Part shown: positions 1 to 8,664 of the stretch, in pieces | How the letters are laid out: the number at the start of each line of letters is the position of its first letter | Numbering within the stretch: the first letter of the stretch is position 1 | The notes under the pieces: generated by a model | What the model was told of the DNA's origin: nothing | Database searches by the model: none | What the model saw: only the letters and a program-made list of their open reading frames with translations | Program-made: the position numbers and the translations under genes | From: [Clostridium] citroniae WAL-17108 | Lineage (GTDB): Bacteria; Bacillota; Clostridia; Lachnospirales; Lachnospiraceae | Assembly: GCF_000233455.1 (NCBI RefSeq) | Contig: NZ_JH376421.1 | Coordinates: forward strand, 248,001 to 312,000 | Direction: 5' to 3' | Length of the DNA stretch: 64,000 nt

Positions 1-403
1 TCTCTGCGGCAGCTTCCGCCTCTGCTTCCTCAGCAGCGGATGTAATGATCTCAACGGATTTTGCCTTGGTGACATCCTGTGACATCTCACCGTTAAACGT
101 TACCTCTACCTCGTCACCCACACCAATGGCGTCCGCTCCTGTGATCTCGGCGTCTGTAATATCAAACTTTACTGCTTTGTCCTCACCCTCTGCAACGGTT
201 ATGGTCTTATCATTTACCTCGCCAACAAAACCATAGAAGTAATCCTCTTCCAGGTCATCTTCAGCCTCGGCGGATGCTGTGGTGGCTTCTGTTGTCTGGG
301 CTTGCGTTGTAGTTGGTGCTGTGGTCTCATTTGTCTTTGAAGAACACGCTGTCATCCCCAGAGCCAGGGCCATGACTGCGATCGTTAAATAGTGTTTTTT
401 CAT
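1..403 (-). CDS. Secreted lipoprotein, C-terminus cut by the window edge
   Basis: The gene starts at 403 behind a GGAG ribosome site and runs off the left end, so about 134 residues are visible. The N-terminus is a lipoprotein signal peptide with lipobox-like MTACSS. A Thr/Ala/Glu linker (roughly residues 22-45) follows, then a small beta-rich segment beginning FYGFVGEV, rich in Val, Asp and Glu. A similar plan (signal, Thr/Glu linker, GTVTKV-type beta segment) is seen in the lipoprotein at 39606-40244, so the two may be distant paralogues. The visible end becomes Glu/Ala-rich. Function is unknown. It is probably anchored on the outer face of the membrane. Confidence 0.7.
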   Translation of the reverse strand, partial: MKKHYLTIAVMALALGMTACSSKTNETTAPTTTQAQTTEATTASAEAEDDLEEDYFYGFVGEVNDKTITVAEGEDKAVKFDITDAEITGADAIGVGDEVEVTFNGEMSQDVTKAKSVEIITSAAEEAEAEAAAE

Positions 404-566
404 AATGGATCTCCTCTTTTCTATTGCTGACACATGCTGCATTTAAACGCTTGAGGCGGAAAACGGGTTATCCCATACATGTTAATGCCCCCGCCGCGTT
501 CACGATACATATTACTACGAAAAACACTATTTTACTATGTCTTTTTCTTTAATTTTTCCTAAACAA

Positions 567-1400
567 TTAAGAAATCCCCATTCTTCCAATGGACTCCCAT
601 ACCAGCTTTTTGAACAGAGGCGCTACCCTGTCCGAGGTTTCCTGGACCTCCTCATGGGACAGAGGGACATCCGTCATTCCGCAGGCCAGGTTGGAAATAC
701 AGGAGATCCCGCATATTCTCATTCCCATGTGATTGGCAGCCACTGCCTCGCACGCGGTACTCATTCCCACAGCGTCACCTCCCAGGATCCTGCACATCTT
801 CACCTCCTGGGGGCTTTCATAGGCAGGACCTGTGAGCTGCACATAGACACCTTCCTTAAGTTGAATATCCAGCTCACGTGCCGTGTCCCTGATCATAGTT
901 ATCAGGTCTTCATCATAGATATGGCTCATGTCCGCAAACCTTGGCCCCAGCTCATCCAGATTGGCTCCGATCAGGGGGGATGGTATAAAGCAGGATATCT
1001 GGTCCTTGATCAGCATAAAATCCCCGGCCGCAAAGTCAAAATTCACTCCCCCGGCCGCATTGGTCAGAAACAGGATCTGGGCACCCATCAGTTTCATCAG
1101 GCGGATGGGAAGCACCACATCGGTCATGGGATATCCTTCATAGTAGTGCACCCGGCCCTGCATCATCACCGCAGGAACCCCATTGATATGGGCAAATACA
1201 AAACGCCCCTTGTGTCCGGGCACTGTGGACACCGGGAACCCCTGTATGTCATGATAGTCAATGGTGTCTTCCACCTCCACCTGTTCCGCAAAATCCCCAA
1301 GTCCTGACCCCAGCACCAAAGCCACCTTTGGTTTAAAGGGAAGCCTGTCCTTTACGCTGTCATAACAGTTCATTAATTTTTCATATACCGGATTTGTCAT
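567..1400 (-). CDS. punA: Purine nucleoside phosphorylase (trimeric type)
   Basis: This 277-residue cytoplasmic enzyme phosphorolyses inosine and guanosine to the free base and ribose-1-phosphate for purine salvage. Family motifs are the N-terminal VLGSGLG phosphate loop, GRVHYYEGY, TNAAGGVN, the base-site GMSTACEA and SNLACG with its conserved Asn. Length fits the trimeric PNP family. The start at 1400 is chosen over in-frame ATGs 21 and 39 bases upstream because AAGGAG lies at the right distance from it. It is preceded by a 46-bp imperfect palindrome (1427-1472). With deoC elsewhere in the window it fits nucleoside breakdown, but the two are not linked in an operon. Confidence 0.93.
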   Translation of the reverse strand: MTNPVYEKLMNCYDSVKDRLPFKPKVALVLGSGLGDFAEQVEVEDTIDYHDIQGFPVSTVPGHKGRFVFAHINGVPAVMMQGRVHYYEGYPMTDVVLPIRLMKLMGAQILFLTNAAGGVNFDFAAGDFMLIKDQISCFIPSPLIGANLDELGPRFADMSHIYDEDLITMIRDTARELDIQLKEGVYVQLTGPAYESPQEVKMCRILGGDAVGMSTACEAVAANHMGMRICGISCISNLACGMTDVPLSHEEVQETSDRVAPLFKKLVWESIGRMGIS

Positions 1401-1426
1401 GTCTGTTCTCCTTCTCATCAATCTGT

Positions 1427-1472
1427 ACCCTCCGTGCACAAAGGGCTCACACGCCCTAAATCCACTTAGGGT
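1427..1472. repeat. Dispersed palindrome, diverged full copy
   Basis: ACCCTCCGTGCACAAAGGG and CCCTAAATCCACTTAGGGT form an imperfect 46-bp palindrome 26 bases before the purine nucleoside phosphorylase start. It aligns end to end with the copies at 30868 and 52705. Confidence 0.6.
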
Positions 1473-1507
1473 GTCAGTTAAAGTATATCATAGACCCGGC
1501 CGCTGCC

Positions 1508-2560
1508 TCAACCATGAATCTCAGGCAGACACCGCTCCTGTCTTTCCCTCCTCCTTTTCTTAAGCCATCCTGCGGACAAGATAAGGATTCCCACCCCAAT
1601 GCCCACAAGGCCGGCTCCCACCGTGATCACAAAACCGCTGCGCACCCAGTACCACAGCGGACTCTCCCGGGAAGGCCGCGCAGTGCCCGGTCCCTGATCC
1701 GTCTCATATACATCCGGCTGTTCCTCATCCACCCATATCTGAGAGGGGCGGACCGGCCGGTAGACCATTTCCAGTTCATAAGATACCGGCTCCATTAATG
1801 ATACCGTACCTTCGTAGGTGACCTCATAATCCCTCACCAGCTTCTGTCCCCTGGCCATGGCCTGCCTGCACATCTGCCCCTCGTCATCCTCAAAGGGTTC
1901 TCCCGCCCATTCCATGGACAGGATCCTGTATTCACCGGCGCTCAGCCCCATTATGCCCAGAATTTCTTCCTGCGCGCTTACAGCGGAGGCCAGTACATCG
2001 CTTCCGTCTATCACTATGGACCCCGCCTGATACTCATCCGCCCCATATGCGTGGAACAGGACAGGCGCCTCAAATCCGTCCTGCCATTCTTCCTTTGTGA
2101 TCCTGGCGTCCCGTATAAAGAGTTCGCCGTCAGCCGGTCCGCCTGACAGCTCCTCCTGTACCCCAATTGACTGAGGAAACCCCTCTGCACCTTCCACTGC
2201 CGGATAAACCACCTGCTTTTCCATGTGGCGGTCCGCCATGTGTTCCGGGATCTCCTTTACTTCATACCGCTCCAGCTCAAATTGGTTTCCCTTTCTGTCC
2301 CAGTACGTTTCCTCCGGCGTTTCCGGAACCTCTGCCTGCTCCAGTTTTCTTGTAAGATACAAAAGGTCATCCGTACCCGGTTCCTGAACTGCTCCGGGCC
2401 GTGCATAGACTGATGTTACATTTGCCGTAAGACACAGCAGGATCATAAACAGGTACTTCCAGATTTCTTTCTTCCAGATTTCTTTCTTCCAGACGTTTCC
2501 CTTCCAGGCTGCTCCTTTTATGTTCCGGCCTTTCCGGCTATTTCCTCTTTCTTTTGTCAT
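1508..2560 (-). CDS. Membrane-anchored protein of unknown function
   Basis: A 350-residue protein I do not recognise. The start at 2560 is preferred over an ATG 6 bases upstream because GGAGGG sits at 7 bases. The first 30 residues are very basic, with repeated KEIWK and KGNVWK units, and run into a hydrophobic signal or anchor segment. The middle (about 60-300) is acidic, with many Glu, Tyr and Pro, and probably extracytoplasmic. Near the C-terminus a transmembrane helix (GAGLVGIGVGILILSAGW) is followed by the basic stop-transfer KKRRRERQ. The plan suggests a protein with its bulk outside and a short cytoplasmic tail. A 16-bp tandem duplication in the 5' coding part produced the KEIWKKEIW repeat. 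Confidence 0.7.
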   Translation of the reverse strand: MTKERGNSRKGRNIKGAAWKGNVWKKEIWKKEIWKYLFMILLCLTANVTSVYARPGAVQEPGTDDLLYLTRKLEQAEVPETPEETYWDRKGNQFELERYEVKEIPEHMADRHMEKQVVYPAVEGAEGFPQSIGVQEELSGGPADGELFIRDARITKEEWQDGFEAPVLFHAYGADEYQAGSIVIDGSDVLASAVSAQEEILGIMGLSAGEYRILSMEWAGEPFEDDEGQMCRQAMARGQKLVRDYEVTYEGTVSLMEPVSYELEMVYRPVRPSQIWVDEEQPDVYETDQGPGTARPSRESPLWYWVRSGFVITVGAGLVGIGVGILILSAGWLKKRRRERQERCLPEIHG

Positions 2561-2859
2561 AACCATCCCTCCTTGGTATATTCAAATTACATTGTCATCC
2601 TTTTCTCAGGAAATGACAGACTGCAAATCCTATGAAATTATCAAGGTACGGGATCCGTGGCATACATTGTTAATGGGAAATCCGCAGGTCTCAGAAAGAA
2701 ACCGCGTCTCTGCGCCAATGCACAGACAGGTGTCTGAACGAATCACCTGTGCTCATATTATACATAACCTGAAGCCAATATGCAAGGCTGAATTGGTGTT
2801 TGCCTGTCAAGTTTACATGACCCAAGTTTACATGCCATATCCCTGCATATAAGATCAAT

Positions 2860-2875
2860 ACCCTCGGTGGACAAG
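2860..2875. repeat. Dispersed palindrome, left half copy
   Basis: ACCCTCGGTGGACAAG matches the left arm of the 45-bp element. No right arm follows. Confidence 0.5.
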
Positions 2876-2888
2876 CTACACCAAAAAG

Positions 2889-2925
2889 GAAAAAGCGGTA
2901 CCATATCAGTCCGGCACCGCTTTTT
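2889..2925 (-). terminator. Intrinsic terminator of the AGCS symporter gene
   Basis: AAAAAGCGGT (2890-2899) pairs with ACCGCTTTTT (2916-2925) around a 16-base loop. Read on the minus strand it follows the symporter stop at 2968 and ends in a T run. It is symmetric enough to work in both directions. Confidence 0.8.
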
Positions 2926-2967
2926 CCATCTGTCTCTATCTATTTATATCTCCCATATATTTACATT

Positions 2968-4305
2968 TTATTTGGAAAAATACTCCTTTGTGGCCTTCCT
3001 GACCTGAGGGGCCAGCACCACCATTGCAATCAGGTTGGGAATAGTGAGAAGGCCCAGGGCAATGTCCTGGATGACCCATACAAGTTCAATCTCAGCCAGC
3101 GCGCCCACAATACAGAAACAGGGGAATACATACTTAAACTTGCCTGCCACCCCTGCCCCGAATATGTAGTTCAGGCCCACAAATCCAAAATACCACTGGC
3201 TCATCAGGGTGGTGGATGAAAACAGCAAAAGGCACAATGCCACCACATAGCGCAGGGGTTCCCATACACTGGCAAATGCGTTGATGGCAAGCACATTGCC
3301 CGGCGCACCGGAATCCAGAACGCCAGTGACCCCCAGAATCAGCCCCGTAATGGTACAGATGACAAAGGTATCCAGAAATACCTCGGCCACGCCTGTGATC
3401 CCCTGCTCTACAGGATGGTTTACCTGGGCGGCTGAATGGATCACAGGAGCAGATCCCTCACCTGCCTCGTTGGAATAGAGCCCACGTGCGACACCTTTTT
3501 GCATGGCCACAAGCATGGCTCCCATGGCGCCTCCCGCCATGGCGCGCATGCCGAAGGCGCCGGCAAATATATCCGCAAATACCCCCGGCACCTTGGTAAT
3601 ATTGGCCAGGATAATGCACATGCCTCCCACCACATAGATAACCGCCATGGACGGGACCAGGGTCTGGGCCACATGGGCCAGGCGCTTTAATCCGCCCAGG
3701 GTAATGATGAAAATAAGCAGTACAAGCACAATACCGGTGGTCAGATAGGGAACTCCGAAATTTTCCTTCATAACACCGCTTATGGTGTTGGACTGGATAA
3801 AGTTTCCTCCAATGATCTGGGTCACCATAAAGAATGCGCAGAGAGTGGCCAGCCAGGGAAGACGGAGTCCCTTCTTTATGTAGTACATGGGGCCGCCCAC
3901 ATAGTTGCCCTCTTCATTTTTTTCCCGGTAAAGCATGCCCAGGATGATCTCTCCGTACTTGGTAGCCATTCCCACAAAAGCAGCCACCCACATCCAAAAG
4001 ATCGCTCCCATTCCTCCTGCAAGCACGGCTGTGGACACGCCCACGATATTCCCGCTTCCCACACAGGATGCAATGGCCGTACACAGAGCCTGAAAAGAAG
4101 AAATGGTTCCTGACTCTTTGGATTCCTTATCTTTTGAACGGATCGGCTCCCAGACGGTCTTCTTAATGATATAGCCAAAACGCCTGACCTGGATACCTCC
4201 GGTCATGATGGTATAAAGAAGACCCACACCCAAAAGCACGAATAACAGCCAGTTGCCCCACAGCCAGTCGTCAAAGGTTGTCAGAATCGCCTGAAACTCT
4301 TTCAT
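2968..4305 (-). CDS. Alanine/glycine:cation symporter, AGCS family
   Basis: A 445-residue integral membrane protein that imports alanine, glycine or a similar small amino acid with Na+ or H+. It has about ten hydrophobic helices, the family block near CVGSGNIVGVSTAV, and GLYSNEAGEGSAPVIHSAA, the AGCS signature. Length is normal. The start at 4305 has a strong GGAGGAGAGG site. It is the last gene of a minus-strand run: MFS transporter, PHP phosphoesterase, symporter. Its proximity to the divergent serine dehydratase cluster suggests small amino acid use; this is inferred. A 24-bp repeated element (4332-4355) lies in its upstream gap. Confidence 0.9.
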   Translation of the reverse strand: MKEFQAILTTFDDWLWGNWLLFVLLGVGLLYTIMTGGIQVRRFGYIIKKTVWEPIRSKDKESKESGTISSFQALCTAIASCVGSGNIVGVSTAVLAGGMGAIFWMWVAAFVGMATKYGEIILGMLYREKNEEGNYVGGPMYYIKKGLRLPWLATLCAFFMVTQIIGGNFIQSNTISGVMKENFGVPYLTTGIVLVLLIFIITLGGLKRLAHVAQTLVPSMAVIYVVGGMCIILANITKVPGVFADIFAGAFGMRAMAGGAMGAMLVAMQKGVARGLYSNEAGEGSAPVIHSAAQVNHPVEQGITGVAEVFLDTFVICTITGLILGVTGVLDSGAPGNVLAINAFASVWEPLRYVVALCLLLFSSTTLMSQWYFGFVGLNYIFGAGVAGKFKYVFPCFCIVGALAEIELVWVIQDIALGLLTIPNLIAMVVLAPQVRKATKEYFSK

Positions 4306-4331
4306 TCTTCCTCTCCTCCTCTATGTCTCAG

Positions 4332-4355
4332 TGTACTCTCGTAATCTCCTGGTAC
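4332..4355. repeat. Short dispersed element, copy A
   Basis: TGTACTCTCG followed by KAATCTCCTGGTAC, a 24-bp sequence found again at 40511-40534 with one difference. The ends TGTAC and GTAC(A) are complementary. It lies between the PHP and symporter genes. A shorter match (TGTACTCTCGG) occurs at 32191-32201. Confidence 0.6.
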
Positions 4356-4424
4356 TCAGATTTGCGGGATGATTTTTTGTCACTGCAAAGATGGGTGCCG
4401 TGGAGACTCTGAGAGTGCCAGCAT

Positions 4425-5414
4425 TTACCATTCCAGGTAAATGGGATTCGTCCATGCAGTGCGGCCGTATTTGTCCACTGCCTCCACCCGTATATAGGTT
4501 TCATGGCCTTTCAGGGTGTACTCACTGTGGTTCAGGGTATCCTTAAAACGCTCACCTAAAACCGTGGTTCCATCGTTGATAATATTTCCACATACAAAAT
4601 TTACATGGTTCACACCGGATGTGTCAATCCATACCTTCCCGTCCTTCACGCCCCAGTCATAGATCTCAGGCCCGGATGAGGAATAGTAGTTTCCCTCCAT
4701 AAAGTTCTGCACAATGCTGTCATGGTTCAGGTCCGGCGCCTGGACACAGATCCAGCCCCCGCAGGAGTCCTCGAAAAGCCCCTCATTGTGATTGTCATCG
4801 CTGGCAAACGCATTGACACGCCTGCCCATGCGCAGCATTCTGTCCCAGTAGGTCACATCATATCCTGTATTGGATTCCTGGACCGTATTATAGTTAAATA
4901 TTTCCAGGGCGCTGATTCCCTCCGTATGGATAAACTCCTCCTCCGTGACCCGGCTCCAAATCGGATGGTTGTAGGTGGTAACGCATCCATGGTCCCTCAG
5001 CATATCCGCCGCCTCCTGGGCTGCCTGGGCGCCGGTCCACTCCCCAAAAAACTTCATGGGCGGAATGTACTGCATATGTCCGTATGTTCCCAGAGGAGCT
5101 GCGTCCTGCATGGCCTGGGTTCCCAGAATACCGTGGAGATGGTGTACCTTATATCTCTCATTCGTGCCCTTGGCCCGGTAGAGGATCACACTGCTCTCCA
5201 CCGCAGGCAGGATGATAAATGTTTCCGTGTTAAACTGTTCCCTGAAATCCGTAAATATATCGTGCTCTGAAAAGCACATGAAATGGTATCCGTTATCCCT
5301 GTAAAGCGTTACCGACTGCTCCGGCGTAAGCATTCCGTCCGATACAGTGGTATGGCTGTGGATATTTCCCTTATACCAGTTTCCACAATTTTTAAAGCCG
5401 TGATATTCCTTCAT
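4425..5414 (-). CDS. PHP-domain metal-dependent phosphoesterase
   Basis: A 329-residue cytoplasmic protein of the polymerase and histidinol phosphatase (PHP) superfamily. Near the N-terminus it has NIHSHTTVSDG (metal-binding His pair and Asp), then SEHDIF, an internal NHPIW and a late SDDNHN, in the order expected for a three-metal PHP site. The C-terminal 70 residues form a beta-rich segment ending in TNPIYLEW. Such proteins hydrolyse phosphate esters, but the substrate cannot be told. It sits 61 bases after the MFS gene and 119 bases before the symporter, so co-transcription is likely, perhaps to process an imported phosphorylated compound. Confidence 0.8.
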   Translation of the reverse strand: MKEYHGFKNCGNWYKGNIHSHTTVSDGMLTPEQSVTLYRDNGYHFMCFSEHDIFTDFREQFNTETFIILPAVESSVILYRAKGTNERYKVHHLHGILGTQAMQDAAPLGTYGHMQYIPPMKFFGEWTGAQAAQEAADMLRDHGCVTTYNHPIWSRVTEEEFIHTEGISALEIFNYNTVQESNTGYDVTYWDRMLRMGRRVNAFASDDNHNEGLFEDSCGGWICVQAPDLNHDSIVQNFMEGNYYSSSGPEIYDWGVKDGKVWIDTSGVNHVNFVCGNIINDGTTVLGERFKDTLNHSEYTLKGHETYIRVEAVDKYGRTAWTNPIYLEW

Positions 5415-5475
5415 TTTGATACCGTCCTTTCCCTGATGAACATTCCTGATTACAACACTGCCCGGCCGGTCATGA

Positions 5476-6780
5476 TCACTCCGTCCCGGCCCCTGCCTGA
5501 CATTTCTTAATGCGGTGGATCAGGAACGTGGATACCCCCACGCCTACCACAGCCCATCCGATCATGACCATAAAAACGATCCTGAATCCGGCCATTCCCG
5601 GATATCTGTCAAGAAAGCTGCCATACATTACATAAGCGAACGCATTGGGAAGATAGATGACCAGGGATGCAAGGCTCATAGCCGCTCCTGTAATCTCCTT
5701 TGGGACCCTAACCTCATCCATGGGGGCAAAGAACACGGCGCGCATGGTAAAGACAATTGCTCCAAATCCAAGGGTACATGCCGCTCCCAGGATCCAGCTT
5801 CCGCTCTTTCCCAATGCCTCGTGAGGCACCATAAGGAACAGGACCATGGCAATAATACATACTACAAATCCTGCACGGATGTGCTTGGCGGAAGATTTGT
5901 GGACCTTGTCGGACATAAAACCGCCTATGGGTCCCCCCACCATCTTAAGACCGTACTGGTTTATTATACCATACATCCCCACCGCAGTTGCGGGAAGGAA
6001 GTAAATTTGGTTTAAAAAAGGAATGAAATAGGTAAGTCCGCAGTAAATACAGTATACAGTAAAGCCATTTAATGAAACTGCCCAGATATCCACGCTCTTT
6101 AACGCCTGCATCATACCGCCGAACGCGGCCTGTGCCTTGTTGACTTCCTTGCCGGATTCATCCACCCTTTTTTCGTCATTGGGAACAAAGATCAGACACA
6201 GGACACCCGCTGCTGCCGTGACAGCTGACAAGAACAACAGTCCGCCTCTCAGTGCAGCTGCGCCCTCGCCCATTGCCTTAAAGATTGCAAGAGCCGTGGA
6301 TGCTATGATTACGTCCACAATGCCGCGGCCCATTTCCAGAAAACCGAACATACGTCCCTGGGTCTTTTCATCCCCTAACAGACGGATGGCTTTTAACAGC
6401 ACCGGCCAGTATGTAACCTCCCCCAAAATAGCCATGACTCCAAATGCGGCCAAAAAGCCCCAGTACCCCGGGAAAGTGGAGAGATACACGCCCACAGCAC
6501 CGAGTCCTATGAGGGATCCTCCTATCATATATTTCTTGCTGAACATGTCACAGATATAAATTCCTGCAATCAGACCAATGGTCTGGACAATACCGTAGGC
6601 ACTCAGGGCTCCGCCGATCTGGGTGTTGCTAAGCCCCATAAACTGCTGCATGGGCACATAGAACATATCCTTCATTGATGAAAGCTTAAATGCGATTCCT
6701 CCTGAAAGTGTGAGGATACAGAATACCAGCCAGCGGTTGGGAGCTGCTTTTACTATCTTTGCCCTTGTTTCATTACTCAT
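5476..6780 (-). CDS. Major facilitator superfamily transporter
   Basis: A 434-residue membrane protein with about twelve hydrophobic segments in two halves and a central cytoplasmic loop rich in Lys, Glu and Asp (about residues 200-225). That is the standard MFS fold, close to the glycerol-phosphate/hexuronate-type permeases. It begins MSNETRAKI behind AAAGGAG. It is the first gene of a minus-strand operon with a good sigma-A promoter at 6848-6876. It diverges from the DeoR-type regulator gene, and a tandem direct repeat lies just upstream of the promoter. The substrate is unknown; a small organic acid or a phosphorylated compound would fit the PHP neighbour. Confidence 0.85.
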   Translation of the reverse strand: MSNETRAKIVKAAPNRWLVFCILTLSGGIAFKLSSMKDMFYVPMQQFMGLSNTQIGGALSAYGIVQTIGLIAGIYICDMFSKKYMIGGSLIGLGAVGVYLSTFPGYWGFLAAFGVMAILGEVTYWPVLLKAIRLLGDEKTQGRMFGFLEMGRGIVDVIIASTALAIFKAMGEGAAALRGGLLFLSAVTAAAGVLCLIFVPNDEKRVDESGKEVNKAQAAFGGMMQALKSVDIWAVSLNGFTVYCIYCGLTYFIPFLNQIYFLPATAVGMYGIINQYGLKMVGGPIGGFMSDKVHKSSAKHIRAGFVVCIIAMVLFLMVPHEALGKSGSWILGAACTLGFGAIVFTMRAVFFAPMDEVRVPKEITGAAMSLASLVIYLPNAFAYVMYGSFLDRYPGMAGFRIVFMVMIGWAVVGVGVSTFLIHRIKKCQAGAGTE

Positions 6781-6847
6781 ATCAATTAATCTCCTTTCAT
6801 TCTCTGTAAAATATCACGAGCTCAACCAAATACCTCGTTACGAACAT

Positions 6848-6876
6848 AGTATATCTGCTTTTAATTGGGTTTTCAA
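6848..6876 (-). promoter_or_regulatory. Sigma-A-type promoter of the MFS-PHP-symporter operon
   Basis: On the minus strand TTGAAA (6871-6876) and TATACT (6848-6853) are separated by exactly 17 bases, about 70 bases before the MFS start codon. Confidence 0.65.
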
Positions 6877-6881
6877 GCAAA

Positions 6882-6923
6882 TTCGCAATAATATCAAATT
6901 TTTTCGCAATTATAACAAATTTT
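6882..6923. promoter_or_regulatory. Tandem 21-bp direct repeat, probable operator of the DeoR-type regulator
   Basis: Two abutting 21-bp copies (6882-6902 and 6903-6923), each starting TTCGCAAT and ending CAAATTTT, match at 19 of 21 positions. The spacing is two helical turns. They lie directly upstream of the MFS promoter and within the divergent region that also serves the DeoR-type regulator. A further TTCGCAA occurs at 7008. Direct-repeat operators are common for DeoR-family proteins, so the neighbouring regulator is the likely ligand; that is an inference. Confidence 0.55.
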
Positions 6924-7186
6924 TTGTTGGTTTTTTGTGCATTTAGCATCTATAAACTTGTGATTATGTTGGTTATAATGAATTCATCCCCCTATAAACG
7001 CATTTTTTCGCAACCTGGCAGTTCCGTCAAAACAGGTTTCTTCTTGGGATATTTCTGGAAATGATTGTGTTTTTGGCTTTTCCAAATTGGGAATCCGGGG
7101 TATAATAAGAAAATGAATCAGCAATATTAAGGTGTGCTCCGGTAGATTCCGAAGGTACGCTAAGAAAGAGGGGAGGGCAAGCATTT

Positions 7187-7966
7187 ATGCTGGCTAAACA
7201 GCGCTATAATAAGATAATGGAGCTTTTAGATAAAGATGGAATCGTACATACCGCAGAACTGGTAAAACTAATGAATGTTTCATCGGAAACCATACGAAAG
7301 GATCTGGAATATCTGGACAACCAGGGCCGCCTGTCCAGGGTCCATGGCGGCGCCGTGCCATTGGAAACAGGGAAGTCTCCGGACATTCCAGGAGGCTACA
7401 TTTCCTTTCAGATCCGTAATTCCCAGAATTTGGAACAGAAAGCAGCCATCACTGCAAGGGCCGCCGCACTGGTGGGCGAGGGACAGGTCATTGCTCTGGA
7501 CTATGGGAGTACCAGCCAGATGATGGCCCTTGAACTTAGGGAACGGTTCCGCAATCTTTCGGTGGTGACCAATTCCATTCAGAATGCCCTGATCCTGGCT
7601 GAGAATCCCGGCATTACCATCATCCTGACAGGAGGGATCCTAAACAGGGACGAGTATACCCTGGTAAATGATTTTTCCTCCACACTGGAGAGCATCCACA
7701 TTGACATCATGTTCATGACAGTTACGGGAATCGACCCGGCGATCGGGTGCACGGACCAGCGGCTCAGCGAGATACGGATCCAGAATCAGATGCACCGCTG
7801 TGCCAGCCGGACCATTGTCCTTGCTGACTCTTCCAAATTCGGCAAAGCCAGCCTTTTAAAAATATGCCCCTTTGATGAGGTGGATACCATTGTGACCGAC
7901 TCAGGCATATCACCTGAACTGGAAAGCCGGATCAGGGAAACCGGGGCAAATCTTATAATTACATGA
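7187..7966 (+). CDS. DeoR-family transcriptional regulator
   Basis: A 259-residue repressor-type regulator. Residues 1-57 form the DeoR winged helix, with MLAKQRYNKIMELL and SSETIRKDLEYLDNQGRLSRVHGGAV. The rest is the sugar-phosphate-isomerase-like effector domain, with DYGSTS, LTGGIL and the C-terminal DSSKFGK. These proteins usually sense phosphorylated sugars or related metabolites. The gene has GGGGAGGG before its start and lies 16 bases before the serine dehydratase beta gene, so it is co-transcribed with both subunits. It probably regulates this operon and the divergent transport operon through the repeat at 6882-6923. A DeoR-type repressor linked to serine dehydratase is less common than sugar linkage. 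Confidence 0.9.
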   Translation: MLAKQRYNKIMELLDKDGIVHTAELVKLMNVSSETIRKDLEYLDNQGRLSRVHGGAVPLETGKSPDIPGGYISFQIRNSQNLEQKAAITARAAALVGEGQVIALDYGSTSQMMALELRERFRNLSVVTNSIQNALILAENPGITIILTGGILNRDEYTLVNDFSSTLESIHIDIMFMTVTGIDPAIGCTDQRLSEIRIQNQMHRCASRTIVLADSSKFGKASLLKICPFDEVDTIVTDSGISPELESRIRETGANLIIT

Positions 7967-7982
7967 CGAAAGGTAAAATACC

Positions 7983-8642
7983 ATGAATGTATTCGATATT
8001 CTGGGGCCTGTTATGATCGGCCCATCCAGTTCCCACACAGCGGGGGCTGCCAGGATCGGAAAGATCACGCTGGCGCTTTTGGGGGCGCCAGCGGTAAAAG
8101 CGGACATTTTTCTCCACGGTTCCTTTGCCAAAACATATAAGGGCCATGGAACAGACAAGGCATTGATTGCCGGGATCATGGGCATGGCCACAGACGACAG
8201 CCGGATCCGCATGGCTCCGGAGCTGGCCAGGAAACAGGGACTTGAGGTAACGATCACCACCGGTGATATTGACGGCGCCCATCCCAACACAGCCAAAGTG
8301 ACACTGACGGACGCGTCAGGAAAAACCGTATCCCTTTTGGGCAGCAGTATCGGCGGCGGCAACATACTCGTGAAGGAAGTCAATGGAATGGAGGTATCCA
8401 TCACCGGACAGCACACCACCCTCATTGTTCTCCACAGGGACGCCCCAGGCACCATTGCTGCGGTAACTGAGGTGATGGCTGACGCGGGAGTCAATATCTG
8501 CAATTTCCGTCTGTCCAGGCAGCAAAAGGGCGGGGAGGCTGTTATGACCATTGAGATCGATGGCAGTTTTGGACCTGAACTCAATGAAAGGATAAAGATA
8601 CTGCCCAATATTTTCTCCAGCACCATGCTGCAGCCCATATAA
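7983..8642 (+). CDS. sdaAB: L-serine dehydratase, iron-sulfur dependent, beta subunit
   Basis: This 219-residue subunit works with the alpha chain encoded next to deaminate L-serine to pyruvate and ammonia. The N-terminal segment has the family motif GPVMIGPSSSHTAGAARIG. The C-terminal third is an ACT domain (LIVLHRDAPGTIAAV to MTIEIDG), which in this family senses serine. Length matches the two-subunit clostridial enzyme. It is translated after the DeoR-type regulator and lies 22 bases before sdaAA. It acts in the cytoplasm and supplies pyruvate for fermentation. Confidence 0.95.
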   Translation: MNVFDILGPVMIGPSSSHTAGAARIGKITLALLGAPAVKADIFLHGSFAKTYKGHGTDKALIAGIMGMATDDSRIRMAPELARKQGLEVTITTGDIDGAHPNTAKVTLTDASGKTVSLLGSSIGGGNILVKEVNGMEVSITGQHTTLIVLHRDAPGTIAAVTEVMADAGVNICNFRLSRQQKGGEAVMTIEIDGSFGPELNERIKILPNIFSSTMLQPI

Positions 8643-8664
8643 TCATAAGAAGGAAGGATCTATT

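Larger units (their letters stand above)
2561..2967. other. Gene-free stretch with small repeats
   Basis: About 400 bases without a convincing gene. It holds a 7-bp inverted repeat ACAGGTG/CACCTGT (2726-2750), a tandem 15-bp direct repeat containing CAAGTTTACATG (2808-2834), a half copy of the window's dispersed palindrome (2860-2875) and the terminator of the symporter gene (2889-2925). The promoter of the gene ending at 1508 should lie near 2580-2650, but I cannot pick clear -35 and -10 boxes. Confidence 0.5.

Noticed and set aside
7910..8638. A long open frame on the strand opposite sdaAB
   Set aside because: It mirrors the real gene, has no ribosome site and no recognisable domain; sdaAB is certain from its motifs.
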